A stretch of DNA of 64,000 nucleotides from the NCBI RefSeq assembly GCF_903819435.1, contig NZ_CAIJDP010000074.1:62001-126000 (forward strand), read 5' to 3'. This DNA is from Flavobacterium salmonis (lineage in GTDB: Bacteria; Bacteroidota; Bacteroidia; Flavobacteriales; Flavobacteriaceae). The notes beneath the pieces are model-generated. The model made no database searches. It saw only the letters and a list, made by a program, of their open reading frames with translations, and was not told the origin of the DNA. Below are positions 1 through 8,684 of the stretch, in pieces; position 1 is the stretch's first letter, and each line of letters opens with the position of its first letter. The translations under genes were made by a program, and so were the position numbers.

Positions 1-160
1 TGGAAAAGATACAAACTGAAAGTCTCAAATTAAATCACAAATATATTTTTTGTGGTATTTTTTAAGAATTTTATAATTAAACAAATCTAATTTTAGGATT
101 GGTTTAATTCTATATCAAATATAATAAATTTTTCTTATGAAAATGCTAATTTATTGCCGA
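1..160. other. Left-edge intergenic AT-rich stretch
   Basis: No gene is seen. A weak hairpin (CACAAA pairing TTTGTG, about positions 37-55) followed by a T-run could act as a terminator for transcription coming from the left. It is too weak to call with confidence. Confidence 0.4.
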
Positions 161-1072
161 TTAATGTTTCTTCAGATACTTCTTGTAAAGGAAAAATCCG
201 CCAATGCTTATTAAGATAAATGGCCACAGATTAACGAAGAAAACTAAGATTGACTGTAAAATATACCAGCCGCTTTTTAGGGAGTCTATTATCTGGATTC
301 CAAGGTTTGGTTTGTAAGCAGCAGGATCTTTTTCACCGGCAATTATTTCTTGCTTTATTGTTTCGTTTTGATAAAGTTGTAAAGTTACCGTGCTGAAATT
401 AATTTGATCCTGAAGTGATAAATTATCAATAGTGCGATTATCGTTTGCTTCTTTTTGGTTTGCCAAAATATTCTCTGCTTCCATAATATCATTGATTTTT
501 TTGCCCTTCTCGTCAATTGCTTTTTCGACTCTTTTTTCGGTATTGGTACTTCTTTTTTGAGAAAGCTGATTTGATAATAATTTCAGTGAAACATCATCGG
601 CTTTGATTACTCTGAAATCAAGGAAGTCAATTTGTTTGGCAATAGTTTTGATAACCGTATCGAGCTGTGTATTGGGAACGCGGATTGTAATGTTGTTTTC
701 TACTGTAAATTTAGTAGTTTCAAGTGTGCTGTCCTGACTGATTTTGGTTTTAATCTGATTCTGAATAGTACTTTGTAAATTGGTATAGGTAACAAACCCG
801 CCAAATTTTTGGGTAGCATTTTCAATTGCATAAGTTGACCTGACGACGTTTTTAACCTTGAATTTGATATCAGCAGTTCGAATGAATTTCTGTTTGCTGT
901 CTTTTTTTTCGACTGCTGCCGATGATGAAATAGCTGTGCTGGATAAACCAGCTGTACTGTCGGTTGTTGCGTAATCTGCTTTTTCTTCTGCTGTTGCATC
1001 TGCTTTTTTGCAGGAAAATAATACTGCGGTAACAACTAAGGTGGTCAAACCTAATTTTGCAATTGTTTTCAT
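161..1072 (-). CDS. DUF4349 domain lipoprotein
   Basis: This looks like an inner- or outer-membrane lipoprotein of the DUF4349 family, whose role is unknown. The N-terminus is a lipoprotein signal peptide ending in a lipobox with Cys21 (VLFSC, then KKAD). A charged, probably coiled-coil stretch lies around residues 165-215, between two beta-rich parts of the DUF4349 domain. A single C-terminal membrane helix (about residues 268-295) is followed by a Lys-rich tail. That arrangement of helix-broken domain plus C-terminal anchor is usual for the family. It stands alone and is transcribed away from pabB. The family call is from resemblance and fairly secure; no function is inferred. Confidence 0.85.
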   Translation of the reverse strand: MKTIAKLGLTTLVVTAVLFSCKKADATAEEKADYATTDSTAGLSSTAISSSAAVEKKDSKQKFIRTADIKFKVKNVVRSTYAIENATQKFGGFVTYTNLQSTIQNQIKTKISQDSTLETTKFTVENNITIRVPNTQLDTVIKTIAKQIDFLDFRVIKADDVSLKLLSNQLSQKRSTNTEKRVEKAIDEKGKKINDIMEAENILANQKEANDNRTIDNLSLQDQINFSTVTLQLYQNETIKQEIIAGEKDPAAYKPNLGIQIIDSLKSGWYILQSILVFFVNLWPFILISIGGFFLYKKYLKKH

Positions 1073-1211
1073 AAAGTTTTTAAATGTTGATTAATAAATG
1101 TTTTTGTATAAAGGGTAAGTAATGTTTAAACCAAACGGCAAGAAAAGTTTTAAGAATTACTGTTAATTCGATATACTAAAAAGTGTGCCAATATTTTTTT
1201 GATATTACTTA

Positions 1212-1239
1212 TTGAAGGAATTTTTTTGTCGTAATTTTG
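1212..1239 (+). promoter_or_regulatory. pabB promoter
   Basis: TTG at 1212-1214, a 17-base spacer, then TAATTTTG at 1232-1239 match the Bacteroidota -33/-7 promoter pattern. The -7 box includes the TTG at 1237, which therefore is unlikely to be the pabB start codon. Confidence 0.65.
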
Positions 1240-1260
1240 AAATCTAAAATTGATTCATTT

Positions 1261-2556
1261 TTGAGAGTTTCCATTCACAAGCACATTCCGGATCCGGGGC
1301 AGTTTAAGCAACAGCTTTTAAGTTGGTCACAACAATTTCGAGAGGTTATTTTTTTGGATAGCAATACTTATCCGCAAGAATATTCCAACTTCGATTGTAT
1401 GATGGCTGTTGATGCTTTTACATCTTTAAAAACAGATTTTCATAATGCGTTTGAGGATTTAAAACAGTATCAGCAAACTACAAAAGACTGGCTTTTTGGT
1501 TATTTGTCTTATGATCTTAAAAATGATACAGAATCTTTAAAATCATCCAATTTTGACGGACTGTACTTTCCGGATTTGTTTTTCTTTCAGCCTAAAAAGA
1601 TTTTTTTATTGAAAGAAAACCATCTTGAAATCAGCTATTTGTCGCTTTGTGATGATGAGGTTGAAGAGGATTTTGAGGAAATTATTCAAAGTAAAAATGA
1701 TTCTTTCGAAACGTTGGACAGAGTACAAGTGCAACAACGAATTTCAAAAGAATTATATCTTCAAAAAGTAACAAAAATGCTGGAACACATTCACGCAGGT
1801 GATATGTACGAAGCTAATTTTTGTATGGAATTTTTTGCCGAAAATGCCGTTATCAATCCATTGGAAAAATTTCAAAAACTGAATGAGATTTCAAAAGCGC
1901 CATTTTCAGTTTTCTTTAAGAATAACAAACATTTTTTGCTTTCTGCGTCACCGGAACGTTACTTGAAAAAAGATGGTGATGCCATCATTTCTCAGCCTAT
2001 CAAAGGAACTTCAAAACGATTTCCGGATCCTTTAGAAGATGAAAAATCAAAGCAATTTCTGAAATCAGATGCCAAAGAACGTGCTGAAAATATCATGATA
2101 ACCGATTTGGTTCGAAATGATTTATCGCACACAGCACAAAAAGGTTCAGTAGAAGTTAAGGAACTCTGCAAAATTTATTCCTTCTTGCAGGTACATCAAA
2201 TGATTTCTACAGTAACTTCAAAATTACATCCTAAATATTCTCCTGTAGATGTTTTAAAAACAACTTTTCCAATGGGAAGTATGACGGGTGCTCCAAAAAT
2301 TTCGGTAATGAAAATTATTGAAAATCTTGAGGAAACCAAGCGTGGTTTGTATAGTGGAGCAGTAGGTTACTTTTCACCCGAAGGAGATTTTGATTTTAAT
2401 GTAGTGATTAGGAGTATTTTGTATAATCAGGAAAATAAATACGTCTCGTTTTCCGTTGGGAGTGCTATTACAGCGCAATCTGTACCTGAAAAAGAATATG
2501 AAGAATGTTTATTAAAGGCCAAAGCAATGTCTGAGGTATTATCAGGTTTAATTTGA
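1261..2556 (+). CDS. pabB: Aminodeoxychorismate synthase component I (PabB)
   Basis: A chorismate-using enzyme of the anthranilate synthase I / PabB / isochorismate synthase family. The call is PabB: with glutamine amidotransferase PabA it makes 4-amino-4-deoxychorismate for folate. Visible family motifs are the KGTSKRFPDP segment (the PIKGT motif), the downstream RAENIMITDLVRNDLS block and the PMGSMTGAPK signature near the C-terminus. No N-terminal amidotransferase domain is present, so PabA must be encoded elsewhere. The frame is open back to a TTG at 1237, but that lies inside a -7 promoter box. TTG at 1261 (LRVSIHKH) fits the length of remembered relatives and is preferred. TrpE is less likely because no trp genes are nearby. 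Confidence 0.88.
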   Translation: MRVSIHKHIPDPGQFKQQLLSWSQQFREVIFLDSNTYPQEYSNFDCMMAVDAFTSLKTDFHNAFEDLKQYQQTTKDWLFGYLSYDLKNDTESLKSSNFDGLYFPDLFFFQPKKIFLLKENHLEISYLSLCDDEVEEDFEEIIQSKNDSFETLDRVQVQQRISKELYLQKVTKMLEHIHAGDMYEANFCMEFFAENAVINPLEKFQKLNEISKAPFSVFFKNNKHFLLSASPERYLKKDGDAIISQPIKGTSKRFPDPLEDEKSKQFLKSDAKERAENIMITDLVRNDLSHTAQKGSVEVKELCKIYSFLQVHQMISTVTSKLHPKYSPVDVLKTTFPMGSMTGAPKISVMKIIENLEETKRGLYSGAVGYFSPEGDFDFNVVIRSILYNQENKYVSFSVGSAITAQSVPEKEYEECLLKAKAMSEVLSGLI

Positions 2557-2583
2557 AAATAATAAATTAGAAAGTGTCTGTTT

Positions 2584-3594
2584 ATGAAATTAATTTTGAA
2601 AGCATATAATTTAAAACTAAAGCACACTTTTAGAATTTCAAGAAAATCAATAGATTTTCAGCCTTCCCTAATAGTAGAATTACAGGATAATGGATTTTCG
2701 GGGTATGGTGAAGCAACTTCAAATCCGTATTATAATATTACGGTTGAAATTTTGCAGTATGATATTGAAAAAATCCGTGATATTATAGAAGCAGCGTCTC
2801 ATGAAACTCCCGAAGAATTTTGGTTGAAAATAAATCCGTTTTTAAAAGACAATCCTTTTGCTTTATGTGCCCTGGATAATGCGTATAATGATTTGTATGC
2901 ACGAAAAAATGGTAAAAAGCTGTATGAATTATGGAATTACAATATTAGTCATAATCCGTTGACTAACTATACCATTGGGATAGATACTATTGAAAATATG
3001 GTCCTAAAGATGAAAGGATTTCCATGGCCGATTTATAAAATAAAGTTAGGAACTTCTGAGGATATTGAAATTGTAAACGAATTGCGAAAACACACCAATG
3101 CCATTTTTAGGGTCGATGCCAATTGCGCCTGGACTGTTGATGAAACCCTGAAAAATGCAATTATTCTGAAAAACTTAGGTGTTGAATTTATTGAACAGCC
3201 TTTGAAAGCGGATGACTGGTATGGGCATAAAGAAGTTTTTGAAAATGCTGTTTTGCCTGTTATAGCTGATGAAAGTTGTATTACAGAATCAGATGTTGCA
3301 AAATGTCACAATCATTTTCATGGTGTAAACATAAAATTGATGAAATGCGGAGGAATTACTCCGGGAAGAAGAATGATTGCCGAATCTAAAAAACGGGGAC
3401 TAAAAATAATGGTGGGCTGTATGACAGAATCTACTGTCGGAATTTCAGCAATAGCGCATTTGTTGCCGGAATTAGATTATGTTGACATGGATGGTTCTCT
3501 ATTGCTGGCAGAAGATATTGCTGGCGGTGTAACAATAAAAAACGGGAAAACTTATTATCCGGACAGAGCAGGAACAGGAGTGATTTTATTCTAA
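2584..3594 (+). CDS. L-Ala-D/L-Glu dipeptide epimerase, enolase superfamily
   Basis: An enolase-superfamily enzyme of the muconate-lactonizing subgroup, most like L-Ala-D/L-Glu epimerases that recycle murein peptides in the cytoplasm. The landmark catalytic and metal-binding pieces are all visible. They are the YKIKLGT segment with the K-x-K base pair, RVDANCAW with the first metal Asp, IEQPL with the second acid, ADESC with the third, and the NIKLMKCGGIT lysine on the other face. GCMTEST near the C-terminus is also conserved. The 336-residue length is normal. It begins 27 bases after pabB and is probably cotranscribed. Substrate specificity within the superfamily is inferred, not shown. Confidence 0.85.
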   Translation: MKLILKAYNLKLKHTFRISRKSIDFQPSLIVELQDNGFSGYGEATSNPYYNITVEILQYDIEKIRDIIEAASHETPEEFWLKINPFLKDNPFALCALDNAYNDLYARKNGKKLYELWNYNISHNPLTNYTIGIDTIENMVLKMKGFPWPIYKIKLGTSEDIEIVNELRKHTNAIFRVDANCAWTVDETLKNAIILKNLGVEFIEQPLKADDWYGHKEVFENAVLPVIADESCITESDVAKCHNHFHGVNIKLMKCGGITPGRRMIAESKKRGLKIMVGCMTESTVGISAIAHLLPELDYVDMDGSLLLAEDIAGGVTIKNGKTYYPDRAGTGVILF

Positions 3595-3614
3595 TATTTC
3601 CTTTTAAAATAGTG

Positions 3615-3622
3615 TACCTTTG
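3615..3622 (+). promoter_or_regulatory. -7 promoter box of the DUF1456 gene
   Basis: TACCTTTG matches TAnnTTTG. It would give an untranslated leader of about 60 bases before the ATG at 3689. Confidence 0.55.
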
Positions 3623-3688
3623 CAAAATAAACGATGCTGAGGAAGAACAAATAAAACTTGAAACCTCAAACCCGAAACAAAACAAAAA

Positions 3689-4153
3689 ATGACGAACAAC
3701 GATATCTTAAAAAAACTTCGCGTGGCTTTGATGCTCCGTGACGACCAAATAGTTGAAATTTTAGAATTAGTAGATTTTAGAATTACAAAATCTGAATTAG
3801 GAGCTTTTTTCAGAGCAGAAGATCATCCTAATTATATGGAATGCGGCGATCAGGTTTTGCGTAATTTCCTAAACGGATTAGTAATTCATTTAAGAGGAAC
3901 AAAAGAAAATCCTAAAAATCCAAATGATGTTTTAGCAAAGCATAAAGCTGAGATTCCGAAGAAAGATAATACGAAAGAAAGACCTGAGTTTAAAGATGCG
4001 CCAAAAGACAGTGAAAGAGGAAGAGGTGATCAAAGTCCTTCAAAGTCTGGTTCGGCAGCTAAAAAACCTAAAAAGAAAGAATTTCCAAAAGGAAATGGAA
4101 AACCATCTGTTGTAGAAAAAGTAGTTTACAAAAATGGTAAGAATAAAAAATAA
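3689..4153 (+). CDS. DUF1456 family protein (YehS-like)
   Basis: A small cytoplasmic protein of the DUF1456 (YehS-like) family, function unknown. The first roughly 75 residues carry the two short repeated helical units of the family, with the pattern NDILKKLRVAL...DDQIVEIL...F. The rest (about residues 76-154) is a highly charged, Lys/Pro/Ser-rich tail that looks disordered and could bind nucleic acid or ribosomes. Family members are often about 150 residues, so the length is normal. It has its own -7 promoter box and is closed by a strong hairpin shared with the converging response regulator gene. Confidence 0.8.
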   Translation: MTNNDILKKLRVALMLRDDQIVEILELVDFRITKSELGAFFRAEDHPNYMECGDQVLRNFLNGLVIHLRGTKENPKNPNDVLAKHKAEIPKKDNTKERPEFKDAPKDSERGRGDQSPSKSGSAAKKPKKKEFPKGNGKPSVVEKVVYKNGKNKK

Positions 4154-4198
4154 AAATTCAGATGTGTTTTATACAATGCATCTTCGATTTTACATTCA

Positions 4199-4228
4199 AA
4201 AAACCATTCGCCAAGAATGGTTTTTTTT
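4199..4228. terminator. Bidirectional terminator between DUF1456 gene and lytTR regulator
   Basis: The stem AAAACCATTC / GAATGGTTTT has a five-base loop and a run of eight T on the plus side and A on the left side. It ends the DUF1456 transcript, and its T-run overlaps the stop codon of the converging response regulator gene. Confidence 0.8.
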
Positions 4229-4931
4229 ATATCTTATTCTGGTCGATTCTATAAAAGAAAGCATCTTTGAACGTAGCACCAATCGGCAATTCTTTTCCAT
4301 TAATAAAAACAGAAAAACTGTCTGTAGATTCGATTTGTTTTAAAGCGATAACATAGGATTTATGTATCTGAATGAAATTTCTTTCCGGCAATGATTCGAT
4401 TATATTTTTTAAAGAAGAATGTGTGATAATTTGCTGTTTTTTAGTATGAATACAAACATAATTCTGAAGGCTTTCTATAAATGTAATGTCTTCTGTAAAT
4501 AATTTCTGAAATTTATTTTTACCATCTGTTTTTATAAAAATAAAATCAGAGGAATTAAAGGTTGGGACTTCGGTTTTGGTCTCAATATTCAATTTTGTGG
4601 CAGCCTGATAAAAGCGCTCAAAAGCAATTGGTTTCAATAAATAATCCGTTGCATTTAGTTCAAAACCTTCTAAGGCAAAGTCAGGATATGCCGTTGTAAA
4701 AATGACTTTGATATCTTTAGAAATAATTCTGGAAATCTGCAAACCTGTTAATTGCGGCATTTGGATATCCAAAAAAATAACATCGACTTTATTTGAATTT
4801 AAAAACTCCAAAGCTTTTAAGGAATCATTAAAAATGCCCACTTCTTCAAGAAAGGAAACTTTTTCAACATAGCTTTTTAAGATACGGGTTGCCGGTGGTT
4901 CATCATCCACAATGATACATTTAAGCTTCAT
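4227..4931 (-). CDS. LytTR-family response regulator
   Basis: A DNA-binding response regulator of the LytR/AlgR type. Residues 1-120 form a receiver domain: acidic pair DDE near residue 10, phospho-acceptor Asp in VIFLDIQMP (about residue 55), the switch Thr in FTTAYPDFALEGF and the conserved Lys in LLKP. Residues about 135-230 form a LytTR DNA-binding domain (IFIKTDGK..., FIESLQNYVCIHT, RNFIQIHKSYVIALKQI). It lies two bases after its partner sensor kinase and is surely cotranscribed. Targets are unknown; the divergently placed DUF5694 gene is one candidate. Confidence 0.92.
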   Translation of the reverse strand: MKLKCIIVDDEPPATRILKSYVEKVSFLEEVGIFNDSLKALEFLNSNKVDVIFLDIQMPQLTGLQISRIISKDIKVIFTTAYPDFALEGFELNATDYLLKPIAFERFYQAATKLNIETKTEVPTFNSSDFIFIKTDGKNKFQKLFTEDITFIESLQNYVCIHTKKQQIITHSSLKNIIESLPERNFIQIHKSYVIALKQIESTDSFSVFINGKELPIGATFKDAFFYRIDQNKI

Positions 4932-4933
4932 GA

Positions 4934-5974
4934 TTAGTTGTTTAAAGGAATTTTTAAATACGTTTTAAAGGTATTGTTTTCTGACGTTTTCTCAAGTATA
5001 AATTGATCTTTGTATGCATATTCCAAACGTTTGGTAAGATTCTCAAAACCAATTCCGGTCGAAGAATAATTTTCGCCTCCAACATTGTAATTAAAGGTAG
5101 AAATTGCTAAGAAATCGTCTTTTATTTTGATTGAAATAATTGCTTTTTCATCCCGATTATTAAGCTTTCCATGTTTGAAAACATTTTCAACGAAATGTAT
5201 TAAGGCAGCCGGAATAATTTTTTCGGTCGTGTAATTTCCTTCAATCTCAAAATTTAAATAGAGCTGATCTTCAAATCTTTTCTTTTGTAAATGAATATAA
5301 TTTTCTATAAACTGAATTTCTTTAGAGAGTAAAACCTCTTCTTTATCTGTTTCTGTAATGACGTAACGAAGCAAATCGGACAAGACCAAGATATCCGAAG
5401 CCATTTCATCCTCTTTCAAAATCAGCTGGCTATAAAATGAATTCAGAGTATTAAACAAAAAATGTGGACTTACCTGAGATTTCAGCATTTGTAATTCGGC
5501 TTTTTTATTCTCTAAAATCAATTGTTGATTTAGTTTGTATGTATTCTGAAATTGCCAAAATAAATAGCTTAAAGCACTTAAAATAATCGCTGGTAAACCA
5601 AAGAAGAAATTGTCACGGATATAATACGTTACTTCTCTTGTTTTTTCGGCATAATTATGAATTCCTGTAAGTTCAAAAACGATAACTTCCTGTAAAAAAT
5701 AACGAATTCCCGCAAAAATCAATAATGAAACAGGAATACTCAATAGGTAGAATACTATTTTCTTTTTATTAAAAAACCAATCACAAAAAGTATAAAAATT
5801 AAGAATATAAACGATGAAAATTGACAGAATAAAAGTCACATTAAATGAGAAATATATAGTGCTGAAAACGAAATCCATTTCGCGATTATTTACTCCAATA
5901 TCCCAAAGATAGAAAGTGATAAATAGTCCCAGGAAAAGTATGATATGATAATAGAAAGGAATTTTTAGCTTCAT
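4934..5974 (-). CDS. LytS-type sensor histidine kinase
   Basis: A membrane sensor kinase of the His_kinase (PF06580) class. The first half has about four hydrophobic helices (residues 5-30, 40-65, 80-100, 125-145) with no recognisable extracytoplasmic sensor domain. The kinase core begins with the phospho-acceptor motif SPHFLFNTLNSF (about residues 168-180), followed by dimerisation helices and an ATPase domain with the N-box-like HFVENVFKHG and the G-box TGIGFENL. It passes phosphate to the LytTR regulator encoded directly downstream. The short, purely transmembrane input region suggests it senses a membrane-linked cue; the signal is unknown. Confidence 0.9.
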   Translation of the reverse strand: MKLKIPFYYHIILFLGLFITFYLWDIGVNNREMDFVFSTIYFSFNVTFILSIFIVYILNFYTFCDWFFNKKKIVFYLLSIPVSLLIFAGIRYFLQEVIVFELTGIHNYAEKTREVTYYIRDNFFFGLPAIILSALSYLFWQFQNTYKLNQQLILENKKAELQMLKSQVSPHFLFNTLNSFYSQLILKEDEMASDILVLSDLLRYVITETDKEEVLLSKEIQFIENYIHLQKKRFEDQLYLNFEIEGNYTTEKIIPAALIHFVENVFKHGKLNNRDEKAIISIKIKDDFLAISTFNYNVGGENYSSTGIGFENLTKRLEYAYKDQFILEKTSENNTFKTYLKIPLNN

Positions 5975-5993
5975 AATGATTTTATTATTCCTT

Positions 5994-6001
5994 CAAAAAT
6001 A
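5994..6001 (-). promoter_or_regulatory. -7 promoter box of the lytS/lytTR operon
   Basis: On the minus strand this reads TATTTTTG, matching TAnnTTTG. It would give a very short leader (about 14 bases) ahead of the kinase ATG. Confidence 0.5.
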
Positions 6002-6163
6002 CAACTATGAGTTTACATGAATACGATATTTATATAAAACGATTATTTTTCGGGATGAACTGTCAAAAACAATACATGAAAATTTTCAAGACCAAATTTC
6101 CAATGTTAGTGATTTGGAATTTGGTGTTCATCAAAAACTAAAAATTTAGCCGAAAAGCAAATG

Positions 6164-6171
6164 TAGATTTG
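6164..6171 (+). promoter_or_regulatory. -7 promoter box of the DUF5694 gene
   Basis: TAGATTTG matches TAnnTTTG. Its last base is the first base of an in-frame GTG at 6171, so translation should begin at the ATG at 6195 instead. Confidence 0.6.
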
Positions 6172-6194
6172 TGATAAATTTAAAACAAATCATC

Positions 6195-6998
6195 ATGAAA
6201 AAAATCGCTTTATTATTAGTTTTGACAATTGTATTCAACACTGTTTCTGCTCAATCAAAGAAGAAGCAAATATTATTACTAGGAACTTTCCATTTTGAGA
6301 ATCCGGGACTTGATGTTGCCAAAGTAAATACCTTTAATGTAATGTCAGACAAGAGCCAGAAAGAATTGGAAAACATAACAAATAAGATTAAGAAGTTTGG
6401 TCCGAATAAAATTTTTATTGAATGGAATTATCAAAAACAAGACAATCTGGATAAATTCTACAATAAAAATACGGATAGTTTACTGCACAAAGATGCAGAT
6501 GAGATAGTTCAATTGGCCTTAAGATCGGCTAAGAAACTTGGGCATAAAAAACTTTATGGAATTGATTACAACAATGCTGATTTTCCGTATGACAGTTTGG
6601 TAAAAGGAATGAAAGAAGCCAATCAATTCGATTTAATCAGGAAGAATGAAGAAACAATGAAGTATTATCAAACAGATCACAATAAAAAGATTACGAAGTA
6701 TTCTTTGACTGAATTGCTTTTGGATACAAATACAAAAGCATCAATTGAAGGCAATATTGGCTGGTATCTTCAAACCGCTATTAAAGGAGGGAAGAAAGAT
6801 AATTTTGTTGGAGCCTTTTTAGTCTCTGAATGGTATAGAAGGAATCTGTATATGTATGCTTTAATTCAAAAACTTACTGAAAGTCAGGATGATAAAATAA
6901 TGGTTTTATTAGGAGCCGGACATACAGCAATGATTAGGGAATTTGTAGAACATAATCCTGAATTTGAAATTGTGGAACTGGCAACTGTTTTAAAATAA
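6195..6998 (+). CDS. DUF5694 domain protein, exported
   Basis: An exported protein of the DUF5694 family. The ATG at 6195 opens a clean signal peptide (MKKIALLLVLTIVF, cleavage near VSAQS). The mature part starts with ILLLGTFHFENPG, which resembles the opening of TraB/PrgY and EreA/ChaN-like folds, and ends with a GAGHTAMIREF motif. These His- and Glu-bearing segments suggest a hydrolase-like or metal-binding fold, but no activity is established for the family as far as I recall. It lies divergent to the LytS/LytTR pair and could be under its control; that is inference from position only. Confidence 0.78.
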   Translation: MKKIALLLVLTIVFNTVSAQSKKKQILLLGTFHFENPGLDVAKVNTFNVMSDKSQKELENITNKIKKFGPNKIFIEWNYQKQDNLDKFYNKNTDSLLHKDADEIVQLALRSAKKLGHKKLYGIDYNNADFPYDSLVKGMKEANQFDLIRKNEETMKYYQTDHNKKITKYSLTELLLDTNTKASIEGNIGWYLQTAIKGGKKDNFVGAFLVSEWYRRNLYMYALIQKLTESQDDKIMVLLGAGHTAMIREFVEHNPEFEIVELATVLK

Positions 6999-7016
6999 TA
7001 ACAAGACAACTACAAA

Positions 7017-7050
7017 CAAAAAATCCATTCGTTTTTACGAATGGATTTTT
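7017..7050. terminator. Bidirectional terminator between DUF5694 gene and sucC
   Basis: A near-perfect stem of about 12 pairs (AAAATCCATTCG with CGAATGGATTTT) around a short T-loop, with A-run and T-run flanks. It can serve both converging genes. Confidence 0.8.
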
Positions 7051-7074
7051 ATATATAACTAATTTCTTATTTGA

Positions 7075-8268
7075 TTAAGAAAGAGCAGCTTTAACCTGGT
7101 CAGCAGCTTCCTGAAATTGAACAGCTGATAAGATTGGCATACCAGAGTTGTCAATTAATTCTTTTGCAATTTCAGCATTTGTTCCTTGTAAACGAACGAT
7201 GATTGGCACATTGATAGCGTCTCCCATGTTTTTGTAAGCATCAACAACACCCTGAGCAACACGGTCACAACGAACGATTCCTCCAAAGATGTTAATTAAG
7301 ATTGCTTTTACGTTTGGATCTTTCAGGATAATTCTGAAAGCAGTTTCAACACGTTTAGCATCAGCAGTTCCACCAACGTCCAAGAAGTTAGCGGGCTCAA
7401 AACCAGCGTATTTAATTAAATCCATAGTTGCCATTGCAAGACCAGCTCCGTTTACCATACATCCTACAGTACCGTCAAGATCTACATAGTTCAAACCTAC
7501 TTCTTTAGCTTCAACTTCGATTGGATTCTCCTCACGGATATCACGCATTTCAGCATATTTCGGTTGTCTGTATAAAGCATTATCATCGATATTTACTTTA
7601 GCATCAACAGCCATAATTTTGTTGTCAGATGTTTTTAAAACAGGGTTGATTTCAAACATAGAAGCATCAGAACCAATGTAAGCATTGTATAATGAATCGA
7701 TGAATTTAACCATTTCTTTGAAAGCATTTCCGGAAAGTCCTAAGTTAAAAGCAATTCTTCTTGCCTGAAAACCTTGTAATCCAACAGACGGATCAACTTC
7801 TTCTGTAAAAATTAAGTGTGGTGTGTGTTCAGCAACTTCTTCAATGTCCATTCCACCTTCAGTAGAATACATGATCATGTTACGACCTGTAGCTCTATTC
7901 AATAAAACAGAAACATAGAATTCAGAAGTTTCACTTTCACCAGGATAGTAAACATCTTCAGCTACTAAAACTTTGTTTACTTTTTTACCCTCAGCAGAAG
8001 TTTGAGGTGTAATCAATTGCATTCCGATGATTTGTCCTGCGATTTCTTCAACTTGTTGCAAGTTTTTAGCTAACTTAACTCCACCACCTTTTCCACGACC
8101 ACCTGCGTGAATTTGTGCTTTTATTACATGCCATCCTGTTCCGGTTTCGGCAGTTAATTGTTTTGCAGCAGCTACAGCTTCAACTGCATTATTAGCCACA
8201 ATTCCGCGTTGAATGCGTACTCCGTAACTTGCTAAAATTTCTTTTCCTTGATATTCGTGTATGTTCAT
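7075..8268 (-). CDS. sucC: Succinyl-CoA ligase beta subunit, ADP-forming
   Basis: The beta subunit of succinyl-CoA synthetase, which with SucD interconverts succinyl-CoA and succinate in the TCA cycle with substrate-level phosphorylation. The N-terminal ATP-grasp domain opens with the classic [12 protein letters not shown] and carries the glycine-rich [12 protein letters not shown] (about residues 55-66). The C-terminal ligase domain has the CoA-ligase signature [15 protein letters not shown] (about residues 327-341). The length of 397 residues is standard. The frame is open 20 codons further upstream, but MNIHEYQGK is the invariant family start and the upstream part lies in the promoter. sucD is not adjacent in this window. 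Confidence 0.96.
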   Translation of the reverse strand: MNIHEYQGKEILASYGVRIQRGIVANNAVEAVAAAKQLTAETGTGWHVIKAQIHAGGRGKGGGVKLAKNLQQVEEIAGQIIGMQLITPQTSAEGKKVNKVLVAEDVYYPGESETSEFYVSVLLNRATGRNMIMYSTEGGMDIEEVAEHTPHLIFTEEVDPSVGLQGFQARRIAFNLGLSGNAFKEMVKFIDSLYNAYIGSDASMFEINPVLKTSDNKIMAVDAKVNIDDNALYRQPKYAEMRDIREENPIEVEAKEVGLNYVDLDGTVGCMVNGAGLAMATMDLIKYAGFEPANFLDVGGTADAKRVETAFRIILKDPNVKAILINIFGGIVRCDRVAQGVVDAYKNMGDAINVPIIVRLQGTNAEIAKELIDNSGMPILSAVQFQEAADQVKAALS

Positions 8269-8316
8269 AATATAGAATTTGTCTGGTTCTGAATTTATTT
8301 CAGAATAAAAGTGCGA

Positions 8317-8324
8317 CAAAAGTA
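8317..8324 (-). promoter_or_regulatory. -7 promoter box of sucC
   Basis: On the minus strand this reads TACTTTTG, matching TAnnTTTG. It gives a leader of about 40 bases to the ATG at 8268 and supports the shorter start. Confidence 0.55.
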
Positions 8325-8625
8325 GCAAAATTGAACTTAAAAGTAAAATCTTTTTTAATTAATAATAAAGCAATCTCAGTTTGTTAAATAAATCCATGAC
8401 AAAGTCAAATAATGGTTAATTAAATATGTTCTTATTATTAATTACAAACCACTATATCGTTTTAGAATTAACATAAAAGCAACGTATTTATGTTACATAA
8501 TGTTGATTTTTCTTAATATAATTTAAATGCAATTGTCATTTTGTCAATTCACAATGCGTTCTATAATATTATTATCATTTAAGAACCGTTTTTCTAATAT
8601 TCCTATAAAAGTGTAAGGCAAAGCA
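8325..8625. other. Intergenic region between divergent sucC and gltB
   Basis: About 300 bases of very AT-rich sequence separate the two divergent promoters. No ORF or strong hairpin was recognised. Regulatory sites for gltB are likely here, but none can be named from sequence alone. Confidence 0.5.
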
Positions 8626-8665
8626 TAATTTTGGTACATTATGTTTAATGAAATCTTTATTTTTG
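8626..8665 (+). promoter_or_regulatory. Tandem -7 promoter boxes of gltBD
   Basis: Two matches to TAnnTTTG lie ahead of gltB: TAATTTTG at 8626-8633 and TATTTTTG at 8658-8665. The downstream box would give a leader of only about 13 bases. Confidence 0.5.
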
Positions 8666-8684
8666 TAAAAAAAAAATATCAAGA

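Noticed and set aside
4134..4343. Plus-strand ORF after the DUF1456 gene
   Set aside because: It overlaps the terminator and the antisense strand of the LytTR gene; the composition is not protein-like.
8269..8328. Extended N-terminus of SucC
   Set aside because: MNIHEYQGK is the family start, and the extension overlaps the -7 promoter box at 8317.
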